Positions 11,578 through 25,310 of a stretch of 64,000 nucleotides of DNA are shown here, in pieces (positions within the stretch are counted from its first letter, which is position 1; every line of letters starts with the position of its first letter). The notes beneath the pieces were generated by a model. It searched no databases and was not told where the DNA came from. It was given only the letters and a program-made list of their open reading frames with translations. Origin of the DNA: Certhia americana (taxonomy: Eukaryota; Chordata; Aves; Passeriformes; Certhiidae); assembly GCA_018697195.1 (NCBI GenBank), contig CM031878.1, forward strand, positions 41,858,514 to 41,922,513, written 5' to 3'. Both the position numbers and the translations under genes were made by a program.

Positions 11578-13589
11578 TAAAATATTCCAGCCATAAAAAA
11601 AGTTATATTTACACCATCCTGTACTGTTAATACGCTGTGATGTTGACACAGAAAGATCACCTAGACAGCTGTATGAAAATCAACAGCTCTAATTAAAACA
11701 CTTAAAATTGTTTCATGTCTGCAGCAGTTGCCCCTCTCCCTTTCTTAAAAAAAAGGCAGCCAAATTTATGCATCTAAACAATACATTCATAATTTCTTAA
11801 TTTGAATACAGTTTTGATGCAGAGAAGATGTAGACAAACTCAAAGATTTTAGATTTTTCTTATCTTGTTTATAAGACAAGTTAACTTTTTTTTTTCGTGT
11901 CAAGTAACTTATTTTACTCCTTAACTTGTTGCTAAGATCACTGGCATGCCAGTAACAAAGTGCTAGATCTTGTGAATGGCTGTAAATGATTCTCCACTAA
12001 TCATCAGCTAGTCAACCAATAACCACTAATTAAACTGCACTGCCACCAAACCGTGTCTCTTATCTTAAGTAAGTCCCATATCAGAGGCTATCAGCCTGTT
12101 ACCCACTGACATGTGCCCACTGAGGAGAGTACCATTTAAGCTATGGAACAGTATTCAAATGCAGTGCCACAAAATAGTTCACTGTGAAAGCAAGTCAAAA
12201 ACTGGCTTGCTTTTTTTTCTTTTTTTTTCCTGCAGGAGTACCCAGCTTGCATTTACATCACTGTTTTAGCTTGGATTCTGAGAATGCTTTTGAACTTTAC
12301 TATTTCTCACTTATCATGAATCCATTTTAATTTCAGATTTAGCTTGGAGTGCACAAATTAGACTTCTTTTTTAGATGAATCTTAACAGGAAGATTCTGAT
12401 GTTAACTGATGTTCTCCCAATGCTAATAGACATAGGGCCAATAAACCAGGTGAGCCAGGCTGGAGTAGATCACAAGACATATAATGCACACCATGACTCC
12501 CCAACAGCAACTGTTCTGCTGTCTTACACAGCTGAACCTACTAGAACGTGCTCTTCCTGTAGACAGGGTCTCAGCCAGAACCAAAATGACCAATTAGAAT
12601 GTGTAAAAGGGACACTGGGAGCACTCTAAAAAATCACCTCTTTACAAGGAATGCAACACAAGAGAAAGCAGTAGGGGAACATGCCTGGAAAGGTAACAAA
12701 GCTTTTATAGAGGACACCATAAATAGCTTTGTCAGGATTTCATTTTCAAGTTGTATTTTCTGAGGCCTTGTATCTGTAAGAATACATGCTTAACAATGTT
12801 TTATACACAATAAGAATTAACATGCAAGATTGATTTTTTCAGAAAATTGGTTTTGAAAGAAGCTGAGAAGCAGCACATTCATCTCCTACTTAGGAAGAAA
12901 TCAAATGTAGTTATGCTCTCATTTCCCTTTACCATCTGTGGCTTTCCATGCTCTCTCCTTGTATAGCTCACAAGCCTTGTTGCATGACTGATTTTTTGTG
13001 GTGAAGGACTGATTTTGTGTTCTGTGAGTTAAAAGTACTGTGCTTGGGAAGTGGGCCATGTCTTCTCCAGGGCCGCAGAAGCTGTGGCTGATCAAATGAG
13101 ATAATCACCATGACTTTCAGGAGGAGAATACATATAAAATACTTTATGTTAAAAAGAAATAAAAAGTGCTGACTGGGCTAAGCAAAATTTAATCACACTA
13201 GGCTTCACCCTTACTTCAAACTGCTTGATATCATACCATAAATAATTACCCTTAGAATACATTTACACACCACTAATCTAGTAATGCGTAATAATGAAAT
13301 GTGACTAAAGGTCATCTATATTAAACAAATAGTATGTTTATGATGCTAATGCAAAGAACTTCAACATATACACACGCCCCTGAGTATTTGTACCATCTAA
13401 AAGCTTTGTTTTCAAGATGTTTTTCACAAAACAAATAAATGCCCCAACCACGTCAGCCTAACTACAATGAGTCCTGTGTCCTCCATTTGCATTCCTTGTG
13501 GACTTTTTTCCAAACAGGAAAGAAATAGAAGTAGATTCATATTACGATTAGCTAACTTGACTGTTACCCTTCTTGGCAGTTTAGGTCAA

Positions 13590-14040
13590 GTTACTAAAAT
13601 ATTTGGTATCAATGGACAAAAAAAGTTTAAAATTTGTATTAAAGTTTTTCTTCCTCTTTGCATTGTGCCAAAGCACTTCAACTTTTACTAGGAGGCCAAG
13701 GGGTGACAAGGAGCACAACAACGATGAGATGAGAGGAAAAGACTGTAAAAGGATCCTGGAAGTGAAATATGAAGTGCCATTGCTTAATGGCTTTACTCAG
13801 TTTGTTCCCTTGCCAAAAGGTGAAGAATTTGGATTGCAAAGTGCGTATCAGGCAGTCTTTATACCATGAAAAGAAAAACTGATCTTGAAGCTGAAGAGAT
13901 GCAGGATTGTGTATTAAAATGGCTTGAGAGGAATGGATGTAGTCTGAAGACCCACCTAAGAAGTCTGGCTTTGAATGTGTACTAGATGAAATGAAACTGG
14001 ATCACATTTCAGTTACCATAGAAATGAAGTAAAAATTGAT
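13590..14040 (+). pseudogene. Possible decayed coding fragment, family not recognised
   Basis: A plus-strand frame (up to the stop near 13869) has amino-acid composition unlike its AT-rich surroundings, including DEMRGKDCKRILEV and LPKGEEFGLQSAYQAVF. After the stop, a second frame from the ATG near 13867 continues with LEAEEMQDCVLKWLERNGC. A one-base shift near 13960 then gives a third acceptable stretch ending in stop at about 14031. Consecutive protein-like segments joined by a stop and a frameshift are what an old retropseudogene or transposon ORF looks like. I could not name a parent protein, and chance remains possible. Confidence 0.25.
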
Positions 14041-14601
14041 CTTTTCTATTCTTAACCTGTGAGTGAAGCTTTGCACCCACACTGGTAGCATTTCCTTTGA
14101 AATACCAGATCAGGAATCAGAAAGCCTCCAATAATTGCGTCACACAAAATTCTTTAACCCCGCAAGATTCTTGAAACTCTAAACAATTTTAAACTTTTGC
14201 CTAAAAGTTAAACTAGTTATTCCATGTATTCAACCTGTCCTTAAGCAAAGCCACAAACATTTCACTGAAATGCTGTTTTTCATAGCTTCAAAGACTACTT
14301 GCTACAAGAAATTAAAAATTTTAATTTGTTTCTTTAAACACATAATTGCCACAGATGGGTCCAGATGTATATAAAATTTCCTTTTTACTCCCCTGTATTT
14401 TTGCTCTTCAGGGAAGAAGTAATCTTTTGTCACTATCTCCAGATTTTGTCCAGAGGTCAAGTCGCACTTCTTAAGCTCAAGTGCTTTCATAAGTGATGAC
14501 AACACTTCTCTATTAGGCAAGCTCTCTTCCTGTATGAAAATGACAAATTTTGGGAGTTTTTTCTCCTTTCTATAGTTATGCACCCCTCTCTGCTCTTCAT
14601 G

Positions 14602-14636
14602 AAAAAAAAAAAAAAAAAAAAAAGAAAAAAGAAAAA
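14602..14636. repeat. Poly(A) run with G interruptions
   Basis: About 35 bases of A with two G breaks on the plus strand. It generates the poly-Phe stretch seen in a minus-strand frame and has no coding meaning. Confidence 0.9.
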
Positions 14637-15845
14637 GTTAAGATATGCAGAGTAACACCAAGGTCTCAACCATAAAAAAAATAAAAAATTAAGTGATATC
14701 ATTTAGATCTTGGGAGGCTCACAATCATTTTCGTTCTAAAAGCTGAAGTTGCAAGTGAAGTCAACCTTTCTATGAAGTCACAAAGATATTCCAAAGTCAA
14801 GTGCCTGCATACATTTTCTGGGTATCAAAAGCAAAGGAAATTTTAAGCTCCAAAATAACATGTTCTGCTAATTCTACACCAGATATTCTGAGATGGCTGC
14901 TACAAACATATCAAAAATCTAAGTCTAAGTGAAATGTAAGTGACACACAGCATTGCAAAGGACCCTACAACACAAACATCTATATGGATTTTATCTGCAG
15001 CAGGCAGCCCTCAAATGAAAGTGGTATTGCAGGTGCATATGAGGAATGTGCACTAAAGCATAAAGCAATACATGGTGGAAACTGAAGCAATTCAGAGGGG
15101 ATGATATATTATTGCCATATTGTGAATACAAAATCTCTGAAAGCAATGCTTCTTTATTAAAATTTACACAGATGACACCTTTCTCCTATTGCTTACCCAT
15201 TTAACTTATCCCACTTGACAAAACAAGAAAAAGCACCAACTCTTTTTTCCACACAGATATATTCCTTATCCAGCTGTATGATGTCCTGGCTTTTTATATC
15301 TTAGAATCTCAGTAAACTTCAAGAAACCTGGCAACAGAATACACACTGTCCTCAATGTCTACACAAGCAACAAGTCAGTCGCAGCAACAGGCTGAATCTT
15401 TGCACCTCACATTCAGAATAACACAATTTGTTATTCAAGTTTTCTTGTTTTAATTATTCTTCTCTAAAACTAACACAGACACAGTTAAGTTTCTATTGAA
15501 CAGAAGTTTATTTTTATTAATATTTGTTAACATCATCAAGCTATCACAAGAGGATAACTTCCCTACTGACAACTTTTTAGCGTTTACCCAAATGTTATGA
15601 ATGCAGTTTTTAATAATGTTATATACATGAAGTTTTGTCTTATTTCATATGCAGTAAAAATATACTGTACATACCATATTTATGTATTATTTAAGTTATA
15701 TTAATATATCATGCATCTAAAGGCTTTTTTTCTATCATTCCACATTTATCTGTCCCAAAAGCATAGGGCACATTAGAAAGGAAATAACAATGCTGATTAG
15801 ATCTATCTAGTCTGATTTTGTGCAATGTGTTTCCAACCAGATCCA

Positions 15846-15880
15846 ATATATAAAATGCCAGTTCCATATATAAAATGCCA
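15846..15880. repeat. Short tandem duplication, 20-bp period
   Basis: The 15-mer ATATATAAAATGCCA occurs at 15846-15860 and again at 15866-15880. The period is 20 bp and the intervening bases are GTTCC. It includes a TATA-like string, but no transcript start evidence accompanies it. Confidence 0.85.
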
Positions 15881-18800
15881 AGTGATGCACCTTCCTTTCT
15901 TTGATCAAGATTGTCTTGTCTTTCATTTTAACTATCAGCAAAAGAGGAACTTTCATTGAAATTTGTCACAATTTGTCCTTATTCTTCAAGACACAATTAT
16001 TTTTCATGACATTTTCGCAGTCCTGTATAAATTCCTTCGCTAATTTCAGACTATTCAAAAAATAAAATGAGTGCAGATTGTGAAGGTCAAGGTATTAATA
16101 ACACTCCACATTTGAGTGGGTTATGGCAGGAGCATCGGTGGTTTCAGTGGTCCCCATTTACCTGGCTGCCTTCATGGAGTCAGCAAGGCTTACTGTTGGC
16201 TGGCAGGCTCAGCAACCTTGCCAAGACAAAAAAATAGTCTTTCCCTTTCCTTAAATTAATAGTAACATAAAACAGGTTTATCTCTCTCAGCAAATGCTAA
16301 CTAAAGAACATTTAATTCTTCTCCAAAGCCTTATTCAAGATTTAATACATTTACTTGCTAATTCCCTACACAGAAACTCTCCCTGGTGAGTGGAGAACTT
16401 GAATGATCCATCTGCATGCTATAAAGAGTTGCTTTGCAGAATGGGTTTCTGTGGTCAGAGAATAATCACTTAACATTTTAAAAACAAAAAGATAACTGTG
16501 CATTCATAAACACTGGAAAGTTACACAGCTTTTAATACTTGTCTCCACAACACGTGGGTCAATTTTGACGGCTAGCTCAGTCATTACAACAGCATCAAAT
16601 ACAATAAGAAACAATTCACTCTCTCATACTTCTTTGCAAACTTGAGTTTTAAATACCAGTATGGTGGTTAGAACATAATGAAATATAATTACTGTGAACC
16701 ACATCATGTAATCCTCTGTAACAATAGGAGATCTAGTGCTAATACATCTTTCCATACTAAACTAATCCAAATTCCAAACTTTCCTAAAGTAAAATAAATC
16801 CCAGTAGGACCACCACAAATGCCATTCTTATGATAGACAGGGCAAATGCAAAGAAGGAATATGATCCTGGTTTTCTCCTGTATCTGTCTGCTATATTTGT
16901 TTTCACTGTATTTTGTTTTCACACAGTATAGGGTGCTCTACTGAGACACTGATAACACAGATATGATATGGATTTTTTTTTTTTTTATTGAACAGGAACT
17001 ATCAGACTCTAGGGTCTCAAATCCACTGCGTTTGATGTTTCAGAGGTAACCCTGAAACAGCAAGCATTTTTTGGAGAACTTCTTACCACTTATTCTAGTG
17101 CTGATTTTAGGATTATTCAATGCAAAAAGCAAATGCTTAATGTGCAAATTCACTTTGGGTTCTTTTTACCAATCAAGATAGGTGTTTCTTATCTCCACCC
17201 TGAGGACATTTCAATGATAGAACTGTTGAAACAGGGCCATTTGCTAGCTTTGTATTCAAAAACTCAGCTGAAACTTCAAAAGCAGTGCAGACCAAAGATA
17301 AAAAAAAATATCCCAAGACAAATCTAAGAGAAGGATTTAATCAAAGTCAAGACAGTCAACCATTTCAAGACGAAGGATTTGGATGATTAGAGGAAAAACC
17401 TCAAATCCTTCCCATTATTTTCCTTCTTTGACTTTTCATACTTTTTATATCTGCTCTGAAAAAACACCAGCAGCAAGATTCCCTCTGCTGTGGCACTCAT
17501 CTGATCCTCCAGACACTAACACACAGGAAGGGCTAGGTACCTGATCAGAACAGCAAGTATCAGATCACCCTGCAGAGGTAGTTTTCTGTCCTCCCACACA
17601 CATGCTGTTCTACTTCCAAAATAGTCTCGTGCACAGAATGTCTGAATGTGTCTCAAGACAAGCTGTGGCCTGAGTGCTGTGTCTAAGTTCTCAACACAGA
17701 CCCATCAAAACTGCTTTAAAAGGTTGCAGTCAAACTCTGCCTAAGGGGGTTGTCGGGGCAAGGGTATCCCTTGCATCTGTTTTTGTGCATTATGTTTTTA
17801 AGAGACATTTCTCCACATTCTCCACCCTAATTAGGAACATGTATACCTGTAAAGCTAGAAAGCTAACACCCATCTCTACCAACTAGATCATTAGGTAGCA
17901 AACTAACATTGTGAAACCAATGGCTGGATCTATAGGATCATCACAAAGTCAGTGTGATATTTTTGAAGAAGAAAGGCTGCGTGTTCCCTAAACATCTCCC
18001 TGAATATTGTGGCATTCAATTTTTTTCAGCTGTTTTAAATCTGTGAGATTACACTGCAGAGTCCATCATTTATACAATCTCCAAGTACTATATAAAAATT
18101 GATGAAAGAGACGCAATACAGAGTAATATTAAAATTCCAGTCAGCACTAGCATGTTTAACATTTCAGTGTTTAATTCAGTTTTTGAACCATAAAGAGACA
18201 ATGACCATTTGAAGTGTAAGAGCCCACACACTCTCTGAATGAGCAAGAGTAGACCTATGAGTTTCAAATGCCTCACGTCAAAACATCTCCCACACAGATG
18301 AAACACAGAGATGCACAACTAAGGTAAAGTGCAACATAAACTGAAACACTGCCTCCAAACCACGGAATTTCAGTGACAGACCTATTCTAAAGCAGTAACA
18401 TCTGATATCTAAGCCCAGCATAATGATGCTCTGACCGATGCTGTGATCTCCATCAACCACAAGATACCAAAGCTGCTGCCCTCACTAAAACATATTTTTC
18501 TCAGTCTCCTACTTGAGCAGTTTTTATGAGATTGTTTAAGGACTCCTAACTGATTAAGGATCTTGCAAACTATGGCTTCATCAGAACAGAAAGGAGGAAA
18601 CTGGAACAGGCTTTCATGCCAGCTCTTAAGCAACAGACATAAGTAGCAGGTCTCCAGCACACTCAACTTTCATTGAGTTTCCAAAAGTTCATGATGCCCC
18701 CCATGATTTCTCTAGCTAAAGGAGTTAGGAAATTGAAATCAAGGACTGAAAAGAGCTAAGTGTTTTAATAATGTGAGCTGTTACAACTAGTATCTAATAA

Positions 18801-19716
18801 GCCTATATCAAGTGTACACTGGATTTAGCTTTTACAGCAAAATCACTTGGCATGTACTGACTGACTCAAGTGAAAAAAAAAAAAAAAAAGATGAAATTTG
18901 ATTGTCTGACCTCCTCAGCAAAACAAATAGCAGTTCCATTAATGTATAGAAAAAACAAAACTAAAGGAAAAATAAAAAATCTAAAATGTCAGCAAAGCTG
19001 ACATCATCGTATCTTCCAGACTGATTTTAAGTTTCAACTTCTCAAATTAATCTATTTCGTAACTTTATACATCAAACTGGACTGTATATTATCTCAAACA
19101 GCTCCTATTTTTTAGCAAATTCACCACCTTCTTGCGTATTTTGAAGTATAAGCTTTTTGATTTGTTTACACAATATTCCATTATATTATGATGATGTTAG
19201 TCATCGTATGACACAACTGGCAATTGTAGCCTATGTTTTCTAAATAAACAGGAAAAAATTGCCAGATGAGGTCAAATGACTCTGAAAGACAATAGATCTT
19301 TTAAGAAATGTGTTTAGCTCACACATCAAAGGGAACTTGTTCCATTCCAGATGCTTACACCACCTTTAAGTTACATAGTAAATCCAAATTTATTCCTTGG
19401 CACTAGCTAGAAAGCACTATTCTTTTCAAAAGATACATCAGTAAAGTTTTAAGATTTCATTTGCAGCTTTCAACTTGGCTGTTGTTTTGTCCACAAATTT
19501 ACTTATCCTTCTAATAATTTTATTTTTATTACTTTGGGTAATAAACTCTTTAACATAATATTTTTAGAAGTATTTAAACCCACCAGTAATCTAAAAGAAT
19601 CACAAAAAATATAATTACTACAGTAACTATACTGCTTATTGTCTTTAGACTGTTAAGTCTGACTGTAGATTAGTAAGTAATCAATCAAAGGACAGTAGAG
19701 CATGATGAAAGCAACA

Positions 19717-20012
19717 AATCACAGACTCAGAGAACAGTCTGGATTGGAAGAGACCTTAAAGACCATCCTCTGCCCCCAAGTTCCAACCCCCTCCCAAAAC
19801 CTTCCACATTGCTCCAAGTCCCTGACAGGGATGTGGCAGCCAACAACTTCCCTGTGCAACTTGTTCCAGTGCCTCACTATCCTCAGAGTAAATAATTTCT
19901 TCCTAATACCCAATCTAATTCTACCTTCTTTCAGTTAAAAGCCATTCCTCCTTGTCCTACCACTATCTGCCCTTGCAAAAAGTCTCTTTCCAGCCTTCAT
20001 AGGCACCCTTGT
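19717..20012 (-). mobile_element. CR1 LINE, 5'-truncated 3' end
   Basis: The plus strand shows the reverse complement of an avian CR1 tail. It starts with AATCACAGACTCAGAGAAC, then TTGGAAGAGACCTTAAAGACC, then the TTCCAGTGCCTCACTATCCTC and TTAAAAGCCATTCCTCCTTG blocks. About 300 bp remain, the usual outcome of aborted target-primed reverse transcription. Substitutions throughout indicate an old, inactive copy. Its orientation matches the host gene transcript, inside the large CDC42SE2 intron. Confidence 0.93.
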
Positions 20013-23000
20013 CTGTGACACAAGCTTTAGTTTCTCAGCAAAAATCAGAACTTAACATAAACATATTAACTCTTATCCTTACAGCTGCACAGCTGAGTAA
20101 CTTCCAATAGTTTAGCTGTTGCTTGGATCAAGTGCTTATTACCAGCCTGCAGAGATGAAAATAAAATTAATCACTAAAACTTCAGAGTCAATCCAGATCT
20201 ATGACACAGGCAAGTGACAAAACCTCTGCTGTACAGGACATGGGAAGAGAGACTGAAATAGTGGGTTTGTTCACTCATAAGAAAAGAGACATCACCTTGA
20301 GAAGTCTTCATTACCTATATAGAAGGGAACAGAAGACAGACAGCCTTGAAAGGTGCACAGTGGAAGTTTGAGAAGCCACAGCTCAAAGTTACAATGTACA
20401 AAACACTAATTAAACATATAAATACAATTAACAGTTACCTAGATGGTCAAACACTGGGCCAAAAACCCAGTGAATTTGAAGGTCCATCCTTTGAGATTCT
20501 GAGAACACAACCCACCCTGACCCAGCAAAAGTCAAGTCTAGCTGGTTCTGCTTTAAGCAGCTGCATTGCACCAGATGGTATCCAGAGGTGTCTTTTCATC
20601 TAGACTACTTTACAAGCCTCTAGCTTCAGAGAGTGATTAAGATCAGGCTGTAGCTGACTTTCCTGTATATTCTCCCTAGTAACCAAAAATGATAATACCA
20701 TAGAACAGAGGTTAAACAATTGATATAAGGACGCTCCACAGTACAAACTTTCTGGAAACTTCTAATAGCTTTTTACAAGAATCAAATCCCAAAGTCTTGA
20801 TAAGAACATGCCATGAACTGTATGCATCACATTGAGCTTTCTTTCCATTCATTTACTGATCTTCTGCAACAAGAACACAGGAAATACTTGAAAGATCATC
20901 TGGCATGATGAGAGCTGTAATTGTCTAGAGGAGATTGCCAGGATTACAACATGTAGCCCCTCCTGCTCAGCCAAATGAACATCTCTTCAACCCCCAGATA
21001 CAACACAAACAAAAGCTTTGGATGTGCTTAAGAACACAGAGTATTGAATCACTCTTGCTGTGAAATTATCTTCTATGCTGTAATAATTCCTAGAGTTAGC
21101 TAACTAATATAAAGCTGTTTATTATGTCTTGCATGTGCAGGTTTCTGAACACATTTGCAAATTGATGGAGGCACACATGTTGCATAAGGTATATTATATT
21201 CAAGCCTTCTGTACTCCTTTGTACACTGCACAATCTTCTACATCAGAATGATATGCATATGCCAAATTCCAGCGCAGAAAAGTAAAAGAAGAAAAAATTA
21301 CAGAAATATTACCTCCAAACAGGTAATAGTCACTGTCAAAGACAGGATCCTCATACTTACCACACAAAACCAACTCCTTAGTAAGTCTAACACTTTCTCT
21401 TGACCAGCTAAAGCATCCACTGCACTGAAGGTAATAACCCTGTAGGCACTGCCATACGTTCTCACAAGCCTCCACACTGTGATTCACCTTTGACTGTGAC
21501 AATAAATCAGGGCCCATGTGGTATTTTCAGAAAATCTCTTTAAGCAACTCATTGTAATTCCCTTACTGGGAGACAACAGACTTCCATAAGTTATGACAAT
21601 GTTTATTTTTTAGCAGTAGGATTAATGAGTGGAAGATGCAGTACTTTTGCTGCAGGCAAAAACAAAGCCACCATATTTAATAGCAATATCCTCAGGAATC
21701 AACAAACACACACATAGTGAATTCATGAGTTTTTAAACACCTCTGTGAGTATCACCTTAGAAAACAGACATCAGTTGGCCCAGACAGCAGCAGCTTCTTG
21801 TTGGTGTGTATACATATATACACACAACAAAATACCTAAGTATTTTCCTGGTTTTCTAAGGATTTACTGTGCTACTTACTTCTCAGTGAAGTTTTATCAA
21901 AATGAACTTCCTCTAAAAGCAGATACTTTATCTTTTTTTGTACAAATTCCTTTTTAAGGGAGTAATCCCATTACATCTTTCTTTGTCTCAGTCTATGAGA
22001 CGCACCCCTGCCAACCAACCTTTCTGGAGATCTTCCCAATGGCATTTCCTTGCTAAGTTATTTGTCACCTGAGTGACTTGAGCATTGTCTCAGGGTTGTC
22101 CCTGCTGCTCCAAAGTTATACTAGTATATCCTCAGCATGAGTGCTGTCACATGGCCTTGGATACCCTGATCTGCAGTAGGGGAGAAGAATTTGTAAGCAT
22201 GGAATCACAAATTTCCTTTAGTGGCCATCCATTTCTTGCTCCTGTGAAGACTTCTGCAAAGGTCCCAAATTTGACTGTCAGTCTGTTTATCTTAGCTCAT
22301 TTTAGGCAAATAATTTTGTAAAAAGTACATTATAACGTTACAGTAGGTCTTTGCTTGTGCTTGAGGCATCAAAGCAAAAAGCAGTCAGAACCTACACAAA
22401 GCAAACAGGAACAGTCTCCCATGTTCTTCCCATACAATGAAAGACAGTCACACATTTGAAAGTGATCTCAATAGAGGATGTAGAAATGGTGACACTATAC
22501 ACAAAATTATAAAAAGACAATACAACAGCCAAGACAATTTATCAAGGGATGGCCCAGTAGGTATTTTAGAGATGCTCACAGATCAAGCCCACACACAGCA
22601 TGGCTAGAAGCATCTCTAGATGAGTAGTCTACCAGTAAGTCTTAGGGAATGTTCAAATCAGCAGCTGTGCTTAGACTTAAATCAGCTTTCTGCTCAGCTT
22701 TTGACATATTCAGAATAGCAACTGACACAAGCAGCAACGCAAAAGCCTATGCCTGATGTATGGCAAATATCCCCAAATGACAGAAGGGAAGTTGTTCAGG
22801 AGCTAATTAACAGTCTCCAACAGAAGCACAGCAGCAAAGGAGGAACAACAGTGCGCCACTGAAAATCTGTAGGTTCAAAAGACAGACAACAAATCCAAAA
22901 AGCCATTGCGCAGGAAAACTAGTCAAGCACTGTAAGCCAACATATTTTATAGCAACAAGGAACATAAAAAGGGAGGCCTTTCAAGAAGTGTCCTGCTTTC

Positions 23001-24633
23001 CTTGGCAAAACAAAGGAATCTCTACTGCCTTGCCCAATGTCCTATCAAAAGTAAAACACCAGTTCCAAACACGTACAGACCCTTTTGCATAGTCCTGCTG
23101 AGGCACGCCACAATTCCACTGGTCTTGAGTGTAAACAATCATTACCATTTAAATTTCATCAAGTAAGGAAGTACTCCATATTCCTAACTTATTTGTTCCA
23201 CTCCTCTAAATTCAGTATTGTTGTAAAGATGTATTCAGAAGCAGCAGCAGAAATAGCTTCTTACTGTTCCACTAGCTGCACTACAGAATTTTTTTCAAGT
23301 CAAGTACATTCAGGAGTCATAATGTACTGCTAGACTCACAAGTAGTATCAACATCACACCATCATTTCTAGAGGTAGTGTTGGCTGTTCACACTATTCAG
23401 GAAAGCCTTCCTACTTACTAATCCATTTCTGTGGCAAGCTTATCCTTCTTTATCTTGCAGGTTTTCTATACCAAGTTATCCATTATAAATTTATTCCTGC
23501 AAAAGCAGGTTTTCTATTTTGTCTATGTCTCCAAATTGCATCATTTTTGATACCATTACATACAATTCCTTCAGCCTAATACTGGCAATTCTGAAGCTGG
23601 ATTCACTGTAGAAATCCAGGAATTTTACAGTGTGGTTTTCTCAGTGTGTCAAATCTTGTGACCTTGCCAGAAGAAAACCAAATATTGGAGCTTCTTATGG
23701 CAGGAAGAATAGGGAAGCTTTGGCATTGCAACACAGAGCACTGTGAAGATACTTAAGATTCCTCCAGGTTCATGTGTTATTGGCAACTTCAGGGCAACTG
23801 CTTCCCAGTTCCACAGGTGTAGTCAGCTTCTACCAAAACCAAGATATATCCAACATTAGCTACATATTTACAGTGACTGGCAGTTAAGGTCAGAATGAAG
23901 AACAGAAAGAACAATAAACATACAGAGCAAAATCACATTTTCTGAAGGGCTGCAGGCTGTGAGTTTCTAAACTGCCTGCATAATAGTAAGTGTAGATTAT
24001 TTATAGTAAATACTTTTCATTTCATTCTTCAGCAAATGAAACCATGTGATATCTAAAAAGACAGGACATAACTCCATCTACCTGAAACTAGAGCTATGAA
24101 TACAGAAGTAAATAGCAATTTTTGGTAGGAAGTTACACATTGATCCTAAATTAAAGAAAAACACCAACAACTAAGCTAAAATATTACCATAACCACTGTG
24201 TGTTTCATAACCTGAAACAGGAAGGTATCCTTATTATCATACAGGTTTTCAGTGGACTATGGCACCTACACCAATTAAAAAAAAAAAGTTTTGAACCATT
24301 GGCTTGGAAGCATGGCAAATGCCAAACCTCAATCCTATCCAATTATGTTAAGAGTTCCCTATACCACACTGTCATCAGGCTATGCCACCCAGAAATACGC
24401 TTCCATAATCAAGGCACAGAATTTGCAAGAATTTAATTTTCTTTCCAGATTTCCTGCCTGGTTTCTATGCCTTAACCTTGCTTCACTATCTCACCAGGTT
24501 TCCCTGAAGGTCTGTTAATATGCTTGAGAAGATGCATTTAGAGTAGCCACCTACAACTGCTGTTGTGTACAGACACTGATACATGCTTCTCAATTGTGGT
24601 AAAAGCTTTAGACTATGGAGAGATGTATTCTAC

Positions 24634-25310
24634 TGTCAGAGTCTGGAATTATGAGGAATATCTCTTTGCATGTTTGAGAGATTTAAGAATATCTGGAAAA
24701 CAGTGTTTTTAACCTTTGTTCATGGAAAAAGGGCTTTTAGGCTCTGAAATGAAGCAGAGTTTTCAAGAGTGCGTATTAGACAGTAGAATAGTCCATGGTT
24801 TTATCACAGGGTGAGAATTTTAGATATATGGGGTTTTCAGGATGGTAGACAGGTGATGACAAGATGGAGGAAGCACATGGCTTTGGGGTTTCTTCCTTCT
24901 TCTTCCTTGCCTCCATGTTCTCCTGTGAGGTGGCACATTAGGGTTGGCTTAGAATAGAGTTTAACCTTCTATCATAGATAATAGTTATTGGAGTAGAATT
25001 ATAAATACTGATTACGTGGAATGTAGTATAAATATCCACACCACCCTGAGGGTGGGTACATTAAGTATTAGACATTTGAACATTTGGACATTAGACATTA
25101 GGTATTAGACATTAAGCTTTTTGCACTTTGTAGGGAACATTAAGTATTAGGCATTTTGTAGTTGAACATTTGAGCATTAAGCTTTTAGTATTTTGTAGTT
25201 AGCTTTGGTATTTGAAATGATAAGAAAATAAATTATGAGGAAAACAACAAGAAAGCCTCACGACCCCTTTCCTTCAAGATCTCTGGCTGGTGAAAAGAAA
25301 ACTGTGTACA
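24634..25310 (+). mobile_element. Solo LTR of an endogenous retrovirus (ERVL/ERV3-like)
   Basis: The unit begins TGTCAGAG and ends TGTACA. Within it come an AAGATGGAGGAAGC block, a TTCTTCCTTCTTCTTCC pyrimidine tract, a TATAAATA box at 25027-25034, the CCACCC-TGA-GGGTGG hairpin at 25041-25055 and an AATAAA at 25227-25232. That order matches LTRs I know from passerine ERVL/ERV3-type elements. No gag, pol or env sequence lies on either side, so it is a solo LTR left by recombination. It is antisense to CDC42SE2. The flanking 5-mers do not match exactly, so the boundaries are approximate. Confidence 0.72.
25058..25200 (+). repeat. Degenerate ATTAGACATT-type repeat inside the LTR
   Basis: Between the TATA box and the poly(A) signal, the sequence is built from variants of ACATTAAGTATTAGACATT, GAACATTTGGACATT and TTTTGTAGTT. 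At least two larger copies are visible (around 25058-25110 and 25136-25175). It is probably local expansion within the R/U5 part of the LTR, lengthening the TATA-to-AATAAA distance to about 195 bp. Confidence 0.75.

Noticed and set aside
21200..21517. 105-codon minus-strand ORF containing a strong GTAAGTATG donor, considered as an alternative CDC42SE2 exon
   Set aside because: It lies between coding exons 1 and 2, whose phase-0 junction already gives the complete known protein. The peptide is not recognised and no clear acceptor precedes it.
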